60,876 nt of DNA from Chloroflexota bacterium (GTDB taxonomy: Bacteria > Chloroflexota > Anaerolineae > VGOG01): positions 1 through 60,876 of the forward strand of contig JAUWOY010000013.1 in assembly GCA_030611885.1 (NCBI GenBank), in the 5' to 3' direction. A program made the translations under genes and the position numbers. How positions within the stretch are numbered: position 1 is the stretch's first letter; the number at the start of each line of letters is the position of its first letter. The notes under the pieces were generated by a model. The model searched no databases, had not been told where the DNA came from, and saw only the letters and a list, made by a program, of their open reading frames with translations. Shown piece by piece: positions 18,620-25,780 of the stretch.

Positions 18620-19825
18620 TCAAATCACCATCTTCTCTTCCGAGACCACCACCTCTCCTCTGGCGAACCGCTGGCAACTGAAGGGATTGTCTTCGTCGGA
18701 CATCTGGCCGGTGATCATGGCCACCACGTAACGGCTGCCCTCAGGAGCGGCCATGATGCCGTGGCCGCTGTAGCCCAGGTTAAAGAAAACGCCCGTGATA
18801 TCGGGAGAGGGGCCAAGGATGGGCTTCGAGTCGGGGGTACAGGTGTACTGGCCAGCGCTGAGGAAGACGTTGTCGCGGGTGAGCCGCCCCACTACCTCCT
18901 TCCAGAAAGGCGCCAGCTTCGATATCTCCTCCAGGACCAAGGCCGGGAAAGCCCAGTCGGTGGGGACTTTCTCCAGGGGTTCGCCGGGCTCCTCGGGGGT
19001 GGCCCAACCCATAGCACCTCCTCCCACCTCGGGCCGCCAATAGGCTCCCGAGGGGAGAGAGATGGTCAGGGGAGCATCTTGAGGGATCGCAGCGTCCTGG
19101 CCAATGATCACCTTCTGACGTCGCAGGAGGTCCAGAGGCAACTCCAGGCCCGCTAACCCAGCCACCTGACCAGAGAATGGGCCGGCCGCGATAACCACCG
19201 TGCGGGTGGAGATGTGGCCGCGATTGGTCTCCACGCCCTCTATGCCCTGGCTGCCAAGCTTGATCCCGGTGGCTTTGGTGCGCAGGAGAAACAGGGCTTC
19301 GCTGCCTTTGGCAAATCCGTGGGTGAGCTCGTGGGCTGAGAGCCAGCCATCGCCGGCGCGGTAGGTGGCCGCAGTTACTTTGGGGGAGGCCCAGGGGAAA
19401 CGGCGCCGCACCTCATCGCCGCTCAGGTACTCCACGTCGTCCAAGCCGATGCTTTGCTGGTGCTCGACCTGAGCGCGGAGGTTCTGCGGGCCTTCGGGGT
19501 CGTCGGTGTAGAAGAGGTAGCCTTGCTGGTGCAAGCCAATGTCATAGCCTGGCACGCCGATCACCTCAGGGAAGTTCTCGAAGACCTCGATAGAGGCCTT
19601 CATCATGGCCACGTTCTCTGGCTCGCTAAACTGGGCTCGGAAACATTCCTCTGAGGCCGTGGTGGTGAGGGTAGCCAGGCCCTCCCGCATCTCCAGCACC
19701 ACCGTATCCAGGCCAGCTCTTGAGGCATGGAAAGCAGTGGCTGCCCCCAGGATGCCACCGCCGATGATCACCACATCGGCTTGCCTGGGGAATTCGCTCG
19801 CGTCTGGAACAATGATCTTACCCAA
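18620..19825 (-). CDS. DAO-family FAD-dependent oxidoreductase (B)
   Basis: 401 residues. N-terminal dinucleotide motif ADVVIIGGGILGAATAFHASRAG and C-terminal DSKPILGPSPDITGVFFNLGYSGHGIMAAPEGSR, the DAO pattern found in sarcosine oxidase beta, glycine oxidase and dimethylglycine dehydrogenase relatives. It probably oxidises a secondary or tertiary amine or an amino acid. Start TTG 19825 with AGGAGG 8 bases upstream. It follows the sister enzyme (19918-21066) by 92 bases; the two are only distantly similar. Confidence 0.88.
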   Translation of the reverse strand: MGKIIVPDASEFPRQADVVIIGGGILGAATAFHASRAGLDTVVLEMREGLATLTTTASEECFRAQFSEPENVAMMKASIEVFENFPEVIGVPGYDIGLHQQGYLFYTDDPEGPQNLRAQVEHQQSIGLDDVEYLSGDEVRRRFPWASPKVTAATYRAGDGWLSAHELTHGFAKGSEALFLLRTKATGIKLGSQGIEGVETNRGHISTRTVVIAAGPFSGQVAGLAGLELPLDLLRRQKVIIGQDAAIPQDAPLTISLPSGAYWRPEVGGGAMGWATPEEPGEPLEKVPTDWAFPALVLEEISKLAPFWKEVVGRLTRDNVFLSAGQYTCTPDSKPILGPSPDITGVFFNLGYSGHGIMAAPEGSRYVVAMITGQMSDEDNPFSCQRFARGEVVVSEEKMVI

Positions 19826-19917
19826 TCTGTTTCCTCCTAACGTCGTTGTTACGAGGGCTTTTGTGATCTCGTGCTGCCCTGCGCAGGAATTATGCCATAA
19901 CTTGGGGAATTAGTCAA

Positions 19918-21066
19918 CTAAACAACGCGCTTTTCCCCAATCATCTCCTCGGCCTCGAATCTCTCCAAGCGGAAGGGGCTGAGGTCGTGGTTGGTCTGGC
20001 CACTGGTGATGAGGTCCGCCAGTATCCGTCCCACAGCCGGCGATTGCATGAAGCCGTGTCCGCTGAAGCCTACGGCACAGTAAAAACCTTCCACCCCGCC
20101 GATGTCCCGGCCAATTATAGGATTGTCGTCTGGGGTGATGGTGTAGAGGCCGCCCCAGCCGCGCATGAAGCCCGCTCGATCGAGCACTGGCGCGCGGTAG
20201 GCGGCCTTTTCCGCCACCTCGACCAGGAATTCCAAATCGAAGTTGGTGTTGAAGCTGGGAGGCTCCTCCTGGTCGGTCATGCCCATCAGTATGCTGGCCC
20301 CCTCCCGCCGGAAGTAGAAACTGGGGGCAAAGTCAATGATCATGGGAATCTGCTTGGGCAGCTCGTCGAAGGGCGCGGTGACGAAGACCTGACGACGATA
20401 GGGCTGGACGGGCAACTCCAGGCCGGCCAAACGTCCCACCTGGGCTGCCCACGGCCCGGCGACGTTGACCGCCACCGGGGTCGCGATCTCCCCCTCGTTG
20501 GTCACCACCGCCCTCACCTTCCCCTCACTCACCTTTATGTCGAGAGCTTCCGTCTCTTCGCAAATCCTCACCCCCAGACGTCTGGCCTGCCTGGCGAAGC
20601 CCATGGTCACGCTGTAGGGATCGGCGTAGCCATCGCGAGGGCAGAAGGTGCCCCCCACCACATCGTCCAGATAGAGATAGGGGGCCATGTCGCCGATCTC
20701 CTCTGGCGATAGCAGGCGGACCGGCACGCCCGCGCGCTGCTGCACTGCCACGTTGGCCTGGAACTCGGCCCAATCCCTGGGCTCTGTGGCCAGAAACAGG
20801 TAGCCATGCTGGCGGAAATCAATCTCCGCCTCGAACTCCTCCGCAAAGCGTTCAAAGGTCCGCAGGCTCTCCATTGAAATGCGAATGTTGGCCTCCAGGG
20901 AGAACTGTAATCGGATGCCGCCAGCCGACAGGCTCGTGGAGCCAGAGGCCAGTTGATTTTTCTCCACCAGCACCACGTCCTGGCAGCCCAGCTTGGCCAG
21001 GTGATAGGCGGTGCTGGTCCCCATCACCCCACCGCCGATGATCACCACACTTGCTTTTTCAATCAT
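19918..21066 (-). CDS. DAO-family FAD-dependent oxidoreductase (A)
   Basis: 382 residues. ASVVIIGGGVMGTSTAYHLAKLGCQDVVLVEKNQLASGSTSLSAGGIRLQF is the FAD-binding start of the sarcosine oxidase beta/ SoxB-like group; TPDDNPIIGRDIGGVEGFYCAVGFSGHGFMQSPAVGR closes the fold. It probably oxidises N-methyl amino acids or related amines. Its ATG overlaps the DUF6125 stop by 8 bases, so the two are translated together. Confidence 0.9.
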   Translation of the reverse strand: MIEKASVVIIGGGVMGTSTAYHLAKLGCQDVVLVEKNQLASGSTSLSAGGIRLQFSLEANIRISMESLRTFERFAEEFEAEIDFRQHGYLFLATEPRDWAEFQANVAVQQRAGVPVRLLSPEEIGDMAPYLYLDDVVGGTFCPRDGYADPYSVTMGFARQARRLGVRICEETEALDIKVSEGKVRAVVTNEGEIATPVAVNVAGPWAAQVGRLAGLELPVQPYRRQVFVTAPFDELPKQIPMIIDFAPSFYFRREGASILMGMTDQEEPPSFNTNFDLEFLVEVAEKAAYRAPVLDRAGFMRGWGGLYTITPDDNPIIGRDIGGVEGFYCAVGFSGHGFMQSPAVGRILADLITSGQTNHDLSPFRLERFEAEEMIGEKRVV

Positions 21067-21580
21067 TCAGCGTAAACTCCCAGGCGCACCAGTATTCATC
21101 GGGATGCGGATCGGGCGGGCAGGCGATGCAGCGGGTGTGGAAGCGGGGATCAATCGTGCGAGCGAAGCCGGCATATTCCACCAGGCCCACCGGTTTACAG
21201 GGGAAGTCCGGGCGGCCATCCCGCTGCCGCGCCGCCTGCACCCGGCACTCGTTCATCCGAAAGACGATGGTGCGCTCATCCACATCTATGATCTCTTGCA
21301 CGTTCAGGAAGGCGTAGAGACGGTACTGCAGAGCCTCTTTCAGAGCGGGGATCCCGCCACCAGGTTCGATACCCAGGTGCCGCATGATGCGTTTGGCCTC
21401 GACGACGGTGAACCTCTCCCAGGCTTTGGCGTCCAACTCAATGGCCGTCTCCATGCCGAAAGCGCCTTCGGCCGCCAGAAACCAAAGCCCGTCGTGAGCC
21501 AGCCAATTCTTGGCCGCGTTCTCCAGCAGGCCAATCAGTTCTTCTTTGGACAACTGAAGCAACAGATCCCGGTTAGGCAT
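21059..21580 (-). CDS. DUF6125-like protein
   Basis: 173 residues. LIGLLENAAKNWLAHDGLWFLAAEGAFGMETAIELDAKAWERFTVVEAKRIMRHLGI, then FRMNECRVQAARQRDGRPDFPCKPVGLVEYAGFARTIDPRFHTRCIACPPDPHP and WCAWEF, fit what I know of DUF6125. Five conserved-looking Cys could bind a metal or act in catalysis; the function is not known. ATG 21580 has GAAGGGAG upstream; a longer frame from TTG 21697 crosses the divergent promoter and is rejected. It heads the unit DUF6125-DAO-DAO. Confidence 0.8.
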   Translation of the reverse strand: MPNRDLLLQLSKEELIGLLENAAKNWLAHDGLWFLAAEGAFGMETAIELDAKAWERFTVVEAKRIMRHLGIEPGGGIPALKEALQYRLYAFLNVQEIIDVDERTIVFRMNECRVQAARQRDGRPDFPCKPVGLVEYAGFARTIDPRFHTRCIACPPDPHPDEYWCAWEFTLND

Positions 21581-21606
21581 AGAGCTCCCTTCTTTTTTTG
21601 GTTTGT

Positions 21607-21635
21607 TTGACCGTTCGCGAAGGATAGAGTATAAT
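21607..21635 (+). promoter_or_regulatory. Promoter of antitoxin-like gene 21674
   Basis: -35 TTGACC (21607-21612), 17-bp spacer, -10 TATAAT (21630-21635), followed by a 38-base leader with AAGGAG. Confidence 0.78.
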
Positions 21636-21673
21636 TCAAGCAGTGCAAAGAGCATCAATAAGGAGATTTTGCC

Positions 21674-22021
21674 ATGCAAGCGATAGACTACAAACAACGA
21701 TTGCTAGCTGAAGTTGATGATCTTCCTCCAGGTGAATTGGAGAGGATCTACAAGATGGTGGTTTTCATCCGCGATGAGTTCATTGACATGTCAGGCGAAG
21801 AACGCTATTACACTGAATCGTGGATAAAAGCAGAACGCGAGGCTACGGAAGCCTACAAGCGAGGCGGACTAAAGGCATACGGCAGCGTTGACGAGATGAT
21901 GGACGACATTGAAAATCAGATAACCCTCCAAGCGTTTGAGAATCACACCTACCTGAGGAGTGTGCATAATTCGTTGGGGTGTAGTGAAGCGAGCTGTCAA
22001 CGGATTTCTGGAGCGGATTGA
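21674..22021 (+). CDS. Antitoxin-like protein with C-terminus altered by a MITE
   Basis: 115 residues as now read. Residues 1-80 (DYKQRLLAEVDDLPPGELERIYKMVVFIRDEF ... AYKRGGLKAYGSVDEMMDDIEN) look like a small antitoxin with a DUF2281-like start. At 21954 a 154-bp element interrupts the frame and adds SVHNSLGCSEASCQRISGAD-type residues. If the element and one target copy are removed, the frame continues HTYLRNIGGHEILP to a stop at 22146. No intact toxin gene follows on this strand. It has its own promoter (21607-21635) and terminator (22169-22199). Confidence 0.6.
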   Translation: MQAIDYKQRLLAEVDDLPPGELERIYKMVVFIRDEFIDMSGEERYYTESWIKAEREATEAYKRGGLKAYGSVDEMMDDIENQITLQAFENHTYLRSVHNSLGCSEASCQRISGAD

Positions 22022-22107
22022 ACGGATACTAGCCGCCTCCAATCCGTTCAATCTGTTCCCTGAATCCGTTGACAGCATCCTCGTCAGCCATTTATGCACA
22101 CCCCTCA
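21954..22107. mobile_element. 154-bp MITE with 16-bp TIRs and 6-bp target duplication
   Basis: Inverted ends 21954-21969 and 22092-22107 match at 15 of 16 bases (TGAGGAGTGTGCATAA type, ends TG...CA). The direct repeat CCTACC flanks it at 21948-21953 and 22108-22113. Inside is a second palindrome (21994-22075) of the CTGTCAACG family. It has no coding capacity and must be moved in trans. Confidence 0.78.
21994..22075. repeat. CTGTCAACG-type palindrome, copy 1
   Basis: An 82-bp imperfect palindrome beginning CTGTCAACGGAT and ending ATCCGTTGACAG, with an inner AACGGAT repeat in each arm. Related copies are at 37933-38044 and 58992-59073. Confidence 0.7.
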
Positions 22108-22168
22108 CCTACCTGCGCAACATCGGCGGGCATGAGATTTTGCCCTGAGTCTAACACATTCCCACACT

Positions 22169-22199
22169 ACGCTGGCGGCAAGTACGCCAGCGTTTTTTG
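22169..22199 (+). terminator. Terminator of the antitoxin-like gene
   Basis: A perfect 9-bp stem ACGCTGGCG (22169-22177) with 22185-22193, loop 7, then a run of T. Confidence 0.88.
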
Positions 22200-22264
22200 T
22201 TTCTTTGTCCACTTCACCACACTATTCCCCTCCTTGGCAATGACTGCGGGGAGGCCAACAAACA

Positions 22265-22298
22265 AATCAGCGAACAACACTTTTCGCCATTCGCTGAT
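22265..22298. repeat. AATCAGCGAA hairpin, copy 1
   Basis: Arms 22265-22274 and 22290-22298; a second copy at 24323-24357 abuts a broken DUF5615 gene. Confidence 0.5.
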
Positions 22299-22350
22299 CT
22301 GTAGATCGTTGGACTTGCAATCACGCCTCCGTGCCAGTGACCTGGCCCTA

Positions 22351-22719
22351 TTACCTCTCTGCAAACTCGCCCAGATTCTTGTAGTTGTTCCGCATCTCGT
22401 CGGCGGTCACTATATTCAGGAACCGCAACACCCGGCGCAACAACTCCCCGATAGGCAATTGTTCGGAGACGATGAGGCCATGGTGTTCCCTACCTGCCCA
22501 CCAATACTGGTCAAAGAGAGGTGCGTAGTCCTTGCTATTGTAGGTCAGGATAGCGCGGCCTTGACTCGCGGCATAGGCCAGGTGCTCCGAGTCCTCCAAC
22601 TCGGTGTTGCCTGCCTCGTGAGCCGATACCGCGTCAAAGTCCCGTTCGTGCAGTAACCTGGCCAGTTTGGGGGTGACATCGGCATCGGTATACAAGGCTA
22701 CGAAGAGTTGCTCGGTCAT
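22351..22719 (-). CDS. DUF5615 PIN-like toxin
   Basis: 122 residues: FVALYTDADVTPKLARLLHERDFDAVSAHEAGNTELEDSEHLAYAASQGRAILTYNSKDYAPL shows the DUF5615 layout of a minimal PIN-like domain, with acidic residues in TDAD, E and D of LEDSEH, and NSKDY. Such proteins are presumed RNases of VapC type. Its ATG overlaps the DUF433 stop by 4 bases, the usual DUF433-DUF5615 pair. Confidence 0.85.
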   Translation of the reverse strand: MTEQLFVALYTDADVTPKLARLLHERDFDAVSAHEAGNTELEDSEHLAYAASQGRAILTYNSKDYAPLFDQYWWAGREHHGLIVSEQLPIGELLRRVLRFLNIVTADEMRNNYKNLGEFAER

Positions 22720-23090
22720 ACTCGCTCCAGGGCTGCCTGGTTTTCAGCTATGTACTGCTCGATCTCACCAGGATGATCGTAGTAGTAGCCGAGCGCATCG
22801 TGAACTTCGGCCAAGGTCAGTATGCCTTCGTACTCCTCAACTATCTGCGCCGGGGTGAGGCCATGTTGGGTCAGCACCACGATAGTCTGAACGGTGACAC
22901 CCTTCCTGCGGATGACAGGCTCTCCTCCTTTCACCCCTTGCATCCGTGCGATATGGACGTGAGTGGTAGATAGCGTTGGCTTCTTCTGTTCAGCAGCCAG
23001 CCCCCCCACCTTCTGGGTTAACGTTTCCACCGTCTGTCGCAGCCAAGTCAGTTCGTCGTAAACTCGCTGTGCTTCAATCGTTGTGCTCAT
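22716..23090 (-). CDS. DUF433 antitoxin
   Basis: 124 residues. An N-terminal coiled segment (YDELTWLRQTVETLTQKVGGLAAEQ) precedes a DUF433 helix-turn-helix (PVIRRKGVTVQTIVVLTQHGLTPAQIVEEYEGILTLAEVHDALGYYYDHPGEIEQYI). The coiled N-terminus is an addition to the usual ~75-residue domain. ATG 23090 has GGAGGACAAG upstream; promoter at 23128-23156. Confidence 0.87.
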   Translation of the reverse strand: MSTTIEAQRVYDELTWLRQTVETLTQKVGGLAAEQKKPTLSTTHVHIARMQGVKGGEPVIRRKGVTVQTIVVLTQHGLTPAQIVEEYEGILTLAEVHDALGYYYDHPGEIEQYIAENQAALERV

Positions 23091-23125
23091 CTTGTCCTCC
23101 CTCCTCTGAACGTTCTCGTTCAACC

Positions 23126-23174
23126 CAATTCTACCACAACTCTCTTTCCCTGGCAACCGCTGGGGGCGCGAGGG
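23126..23174 (-). repeat. 49-bp promoter-bearing repeat, copy 1
   Basis: It matches 25607-25655 over 49 bases with a few mismatches around CTCTTTCCC. On the minus strand it holds -35 TTGCCA (23151-23156), 17-bp spacer and -10 TAGAAT (23128-23133), placed to transcribe the DUF433-DUF5615 pair. Confidence 0.75.
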
Positions 23175-23192
23175 AGGCAAACTTGGATTCAT

Positions 23193-24005
23193 TCAATCTT
23201 TGCGGCGGTACTCTCTTATCCGCCCATCTTTCCAGAGAAGCAGGTCGGCGCAGAGGGGGTGATCGCGCTTGGCTGCGTCGCGGCGTACCTGGCCGGCGAT
23301 AGCAGCTACGTGGGCCGGGTCGCGGTCGCTAAAAGCGATCAGGAAATCGCGATTGGGAACGCCGATCAACATGCGGCCAGGGATGCGCTCGGCCCACGTG
23401 GCCATCAGATCCGGCAGCAGAACGCGCGTGGCCGCGTAGCCGTCGCGCGTCTCGCACACCACCATGGTCTTGTCGTATAGCCCGTGCGTCTGATAGTCGC
23501 GGCTCGTGGTGCGCCGGCGCAGGTTCTCCAGCGCGTATTCGTGGATCGCGTCGAACGTGAACTCCGGCTGAGTTATCATTCGGGCCAACATGTCCTCGTT
23601 CACGTAGGCGCGGTAGTCGGGGAAATCGAACACATAGGTGATGATCAACCCGGCTACGAAGGGACGATGCGCCAGCGGTGTGGCCTCTTTTTGCTGTGCC
23701 TGCTCCAGCAACTCAGTCCGGTTGAGCATCGGCAGCAGCGCTTCGGCGGCCTCTTTTTCGGTCGGTGGTGGAGAGGGTGGGGGCACGCTGCGGAGGGCGC
23801 TCAGGTGCGCCTCCACAATATCATCCAGACGGTGAGGAGAGTTCAGGTAGGCATGGTAGACCGTGTCCAGCTTGCAGCGCATCGGCTCGTCGTGCACGAC
23901 GACGTGCAATACGCCCTCCTCGCGTTTGACGACCTCGTAGCCAGCCTGCCGCGTGGCAGCCTCGACGTGGGCCACGAATGCTTCCAGATCAAGTGATTTG
24001 CTCAT
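23193..24005 (-). CDS. DUF1444-like protein
   Basis: 270 residues: LEAFVAHVEAATRQAGYEVVKREEGVLHVVVHDEPMRCKLDTVYHAYLNSPHRLDDIVEAHL, later IITYVFDFPDYRAYVNEDMLARM and MLIGVPNRDFLIAFSDRDP, correspond to the DUF1444 family of unknown function. Here it is preceded, with a 17-base overlap, by an AbrB-type gene, so the pair is regulated like a toxin-antitoxin unit. Whether DUF1444 is toxic is not known. Confidence 0.75.
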   Translation of the reverse strand: MSKSLDLEAFVAHVEAATRQAGYEVVKREEGVLHVVVHDEPMRCKLDTVYHAYLNSPHRLDDIVEAHLSALRSVPPPSPPPTEKEAAEALLPMLNRTELLEQAQQKEATPLAHRPFVAGLIITYVFDFPDYRAYVNEDMLARMITQPEFTFDAIHEYALENLRRRTTSRDYQTHGLYDKTMVVCETRDGYAATRVLLPDLMATWAERIPGRMLIGVPNRDFLIAFSDRDPAHVAAIAGQVRRDAAKRDHPLCADLLLWKDGRIREYRRKD

Positions 24006-24276
24006 GATATTGCCTTTCTGCTTCTTCCTCCGTGTAGCGTTCGCGTTGCTCGCGCAGCCCTTTGAGCATATCTTCCATGCTCAGGCCTGCCTCGATGCGT
24101 GCCCGTTCGATCTCCCGTGCCAGCTCGGGCACCATTGGCGTCATCGGTGTCAGCACGAAAATGCCATCCAGATCCACGAGGCGGAAGGTATCACCTGACT
24201 TGATGCTGTAGCGCTCGCGCAACTGAGCGGGCAAGGTCAGCGTACCCCGCTGACGCACCTGCACTGTAACATCCAT
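23989..24276 (-). CDS. AbrB/MazE/SpoVT-type DNA-binding protein
   Basis: 95 residues. VTVQVRQRGTLTLPAQLRERYSIKSGDTFRLVDLDGIFVLTP is the swapped-hairpin AbrB domain; the C-terminal half (ELAREIERARIEAGLSMEDMLKGLREQRERY) is helical and acidic, as in antitoxins. It overlaps the DUF1444 gene by 17 bases and probably represses that operon. Confidence 0.85.
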   Translation of the reverse strand: MDVTVQVRQRGTLTLPAQLRERYSIKSGDTFRLVDLDGIFVLTPMTPMVPELAREIERARIEAGLSMEDMLKGLREQRERYTEEEAERQYHEQIT

Positions 24277-24322
24277 TGAATTGCCTCCTATCTGTATTTC
24301 TGCTGGCAGAGGCGAACAAGTG

Positions 24323-24357
24323 AATCAGCGAACGCCGCTCTTCGCCATTCGCTGATT
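24323..24357. repeat. AATCAGCGAA hairpin, copy 2
   Basis: A 10-bp stem (24323-24332 with 24348-24357) directly abutting the point where a DUF5615 gene copy is cut. Confidence 0.55.
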
Positions 24358-24358
24358 T

Positions 24359-24409
24359 CGGGGTGACATCGGCATCAGTGTACAGGGCTACGAAGAGTTG
24401 CTCGGCCAT
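24359..24409 (-). pseudogene. 5' fragment of a second DUF5615 gene
   Basis: The first 17 codons (MAEQLFVALYTDADVTP) are nearly identical in DNA to the start of the intact gene at 22719. Homology stops exactly at the AATCAGCGAA hairpin, after which the frame is unrelated. This is a truncated duplicate. Confidence 0.75.
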
Positions 24410-24461
24410 ACTCGCCTGGCAACCGCTGGGTGGGCCGTCCGTGTTCTGCTGAGGATTCCAC

Positions 24462-24758
24462 TCAGATCGTGGCCGGTTCGAGGGTAACGACGATCCGATG
24501 GGTCTGATCCAGAATGATCTGGTTGCCCTCGACGGTCACAGCGGGGGGGGCGAAGCGAGGCAGGGAGAAGACCAGTTGGCCCTGGACAATCCGCCCTTGC
24601 ACCTGAACGACCTCCTGTCGGCGACGACGGTCAATCTCGGCCAGGGCAGCGAAGAAGTCATCCATCGGCACATCCTCGATCTCCCGTTCGACGAAGGCAT
24701 TCAGAACTGCCTCGAATTCGTCTGGGGTGTAATCCTCGAGCATCCTCTTGTCACTCAT
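24462..24758 (-). CDS. Small protein of unknown function, partner of 24763-25575
   Basis: 98 residues: an acidic helical N-terminus (LEDYTPDEFEAVLNAFVEREIEDVPMDDFFAALAEI) followed by a basic turn and a beta-rich C-terminus (GRIVQGQLVFSLPRFAPPAVTVEGNQIILDQTHRIVVTLEP). GGAG is 9 bases upstream of ATG 24758. It starts 4 bases after the stop of the larger gene. No family recognised. Confidence 0.55.
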   Translation of the reverse strand: MSDKRMLEDYTPDEFEAVLNAFVEREIEDVPMDDFFAALAEIDRRRRQEVVQVQGRIVQGQLVFSLPRFAPPAVTVEGNQIILDQTHRIVVTLEPATI

Positions 24759-24762
24759 TGTT

Positions 24763-25575
24763 CTAAGCTCCTTCCTGTCGGGCCAGTAGGCGCGCTTTCC
24801 ACGCCTCGTATCCGATGACGATCAATCGCCCATCGGCGAAGGGGATGTGGGCTACCCCGGGGAAGACATCGGTGGCTTCCTCAATAGTAGTGGCGATGGT
24901 ATCACCATCAATATCGTGCCAGAATCGCTCTGTGAGCAGGGCAACTCGCACCCGTTTCCACCGCCGTCGGTCGTAGAGCCTTGTGATGTAAAAGTCATGA
25001 GTCAGAGCCTTCGTGCGGGTGACTTGCAGGAAGTACGGAGAGGTTTTGATGTCTCCCTCGTAGCCCATCACCACGACGTCGGAACGGCTGAACCGTCCTG
25101 CACGACGGCGGATGTCGTGGGCGATGTAAACGATGCCACTCTCGGTCAGGTCACGGAAGATGACAACCTCGAACTGATAGCCACGGGCAAAGATGTCCCA
25201 TCTGTAGTAGCAGTAAGCCAGCAGATACAGGGTAATCGGTTGCACTGGATCGTAGAGGCCCGCTTTGCGCAAGCGGAGGCCAATCTGACGAGCAACGGCG
25301 GCGCTAAGCCTGGGAGCAATGCGTTCTGGGTCTTCCTCGGAATCGAGCAACTTGGCAATGTAGCCGTCAGCGAAAGGGCGTTCGATTTGTTCCCTGTAGA
25401 CGGTGGTAAAAGGGCATTTTCCGCTCTCGTCTTGGACGTAGCTATCGCCCAGGAGGTCGAAGGCTTCCAGGACGATCACCCAATCGCGGCCCCACACGGC
25501 ACGGTCGTCCACCAAGTAGCGATGGATGAGCTCTCTATGCTGTTCGGTGAAGCGTGGGGCAAGAGTGATGAGCAT
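24763..25575 (-). CDS. Unknown 270-aa protein, possible nuclease-like fold
   Basis: The first half contains helical segments (EQHRELIHRYLVDD, LSAAVARQIGLRLRKAG). The second has IVYIAHDIRRRAGRFSRSDVVVMGYEGDIKTSPYFLQ. The run SDVVV ... EGDIK could be a PD-(D/E)xK-like core (Asp, then E/D-x-K), but I cannot confirm this. It is transcribed from the 49-bp promoter repeat (25607-25655) and lies just after the BREX-like operon, coupled to 24462-24758, so a defence or toxin role is plausible. Confidence 0.55.
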   Translation of the reverse strand: MLITLAPRFTEQHRELIHRYLVDDRAVWGRDWVIVLEAFDLLGDSYVQDESGKCPFTTVYREQIERPFADGYIAKLLDSEEDPERIAPRLSAAVARQIGLRLRKAGLYDPVQPITLYLLAYCYYRWDIFARGYQFEVVIFRDLTESGIVYIAHDIRRRAGRFSRSDVVVMGYEGDIKTSPYFLQVTRTKALTHDFYITRLYDRRRWKRVRVALLTERFWHDIDGDTIATTIEEATDVFPGVAHIPFADGRLIVIGYEAWKARLLARQEGA

Positions 25576-25606
25576 GGGCGACCTCTGTCTGTGCTTTTCT
25601 TTTGCT

Positions 25607-25655
25607 CAATTCTACCACAACTCTCCCTTTCTGGCAACCGCTGGGGGCGCGAGGG
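25607..25655 (-). repeat. 49-bp promoter-bearing repeat, copy 2
   Basis: Minus-strand -35 TTGCCA (25632-25637), 17-bp spacer, -10 TAGAAT (25609-25614). It drives 24763-25575 and 24462-24758. Same sequence block as 23126-23174. Confidence 0.75.
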
Positions 25656-25780
25656 CGAACAAGCTGCTGGCGTAGTCTAAGGTAGGATTTTCCTTAATCC
25701 GACTGTCTCGTTTGGCACGCAACAAAAAGCCACTTGTGCGGTTGACGCAGGTGGCCTTTTCTCTTTCATCCCTCTGCAAA

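Noticed and set aside
22265..24357. Repeated AATCAGCGAA hairpins as a possible CRISPR
   Set aside because: Only two copies 2 kb apart with genes between them; no regular spacers anywhere in the window.
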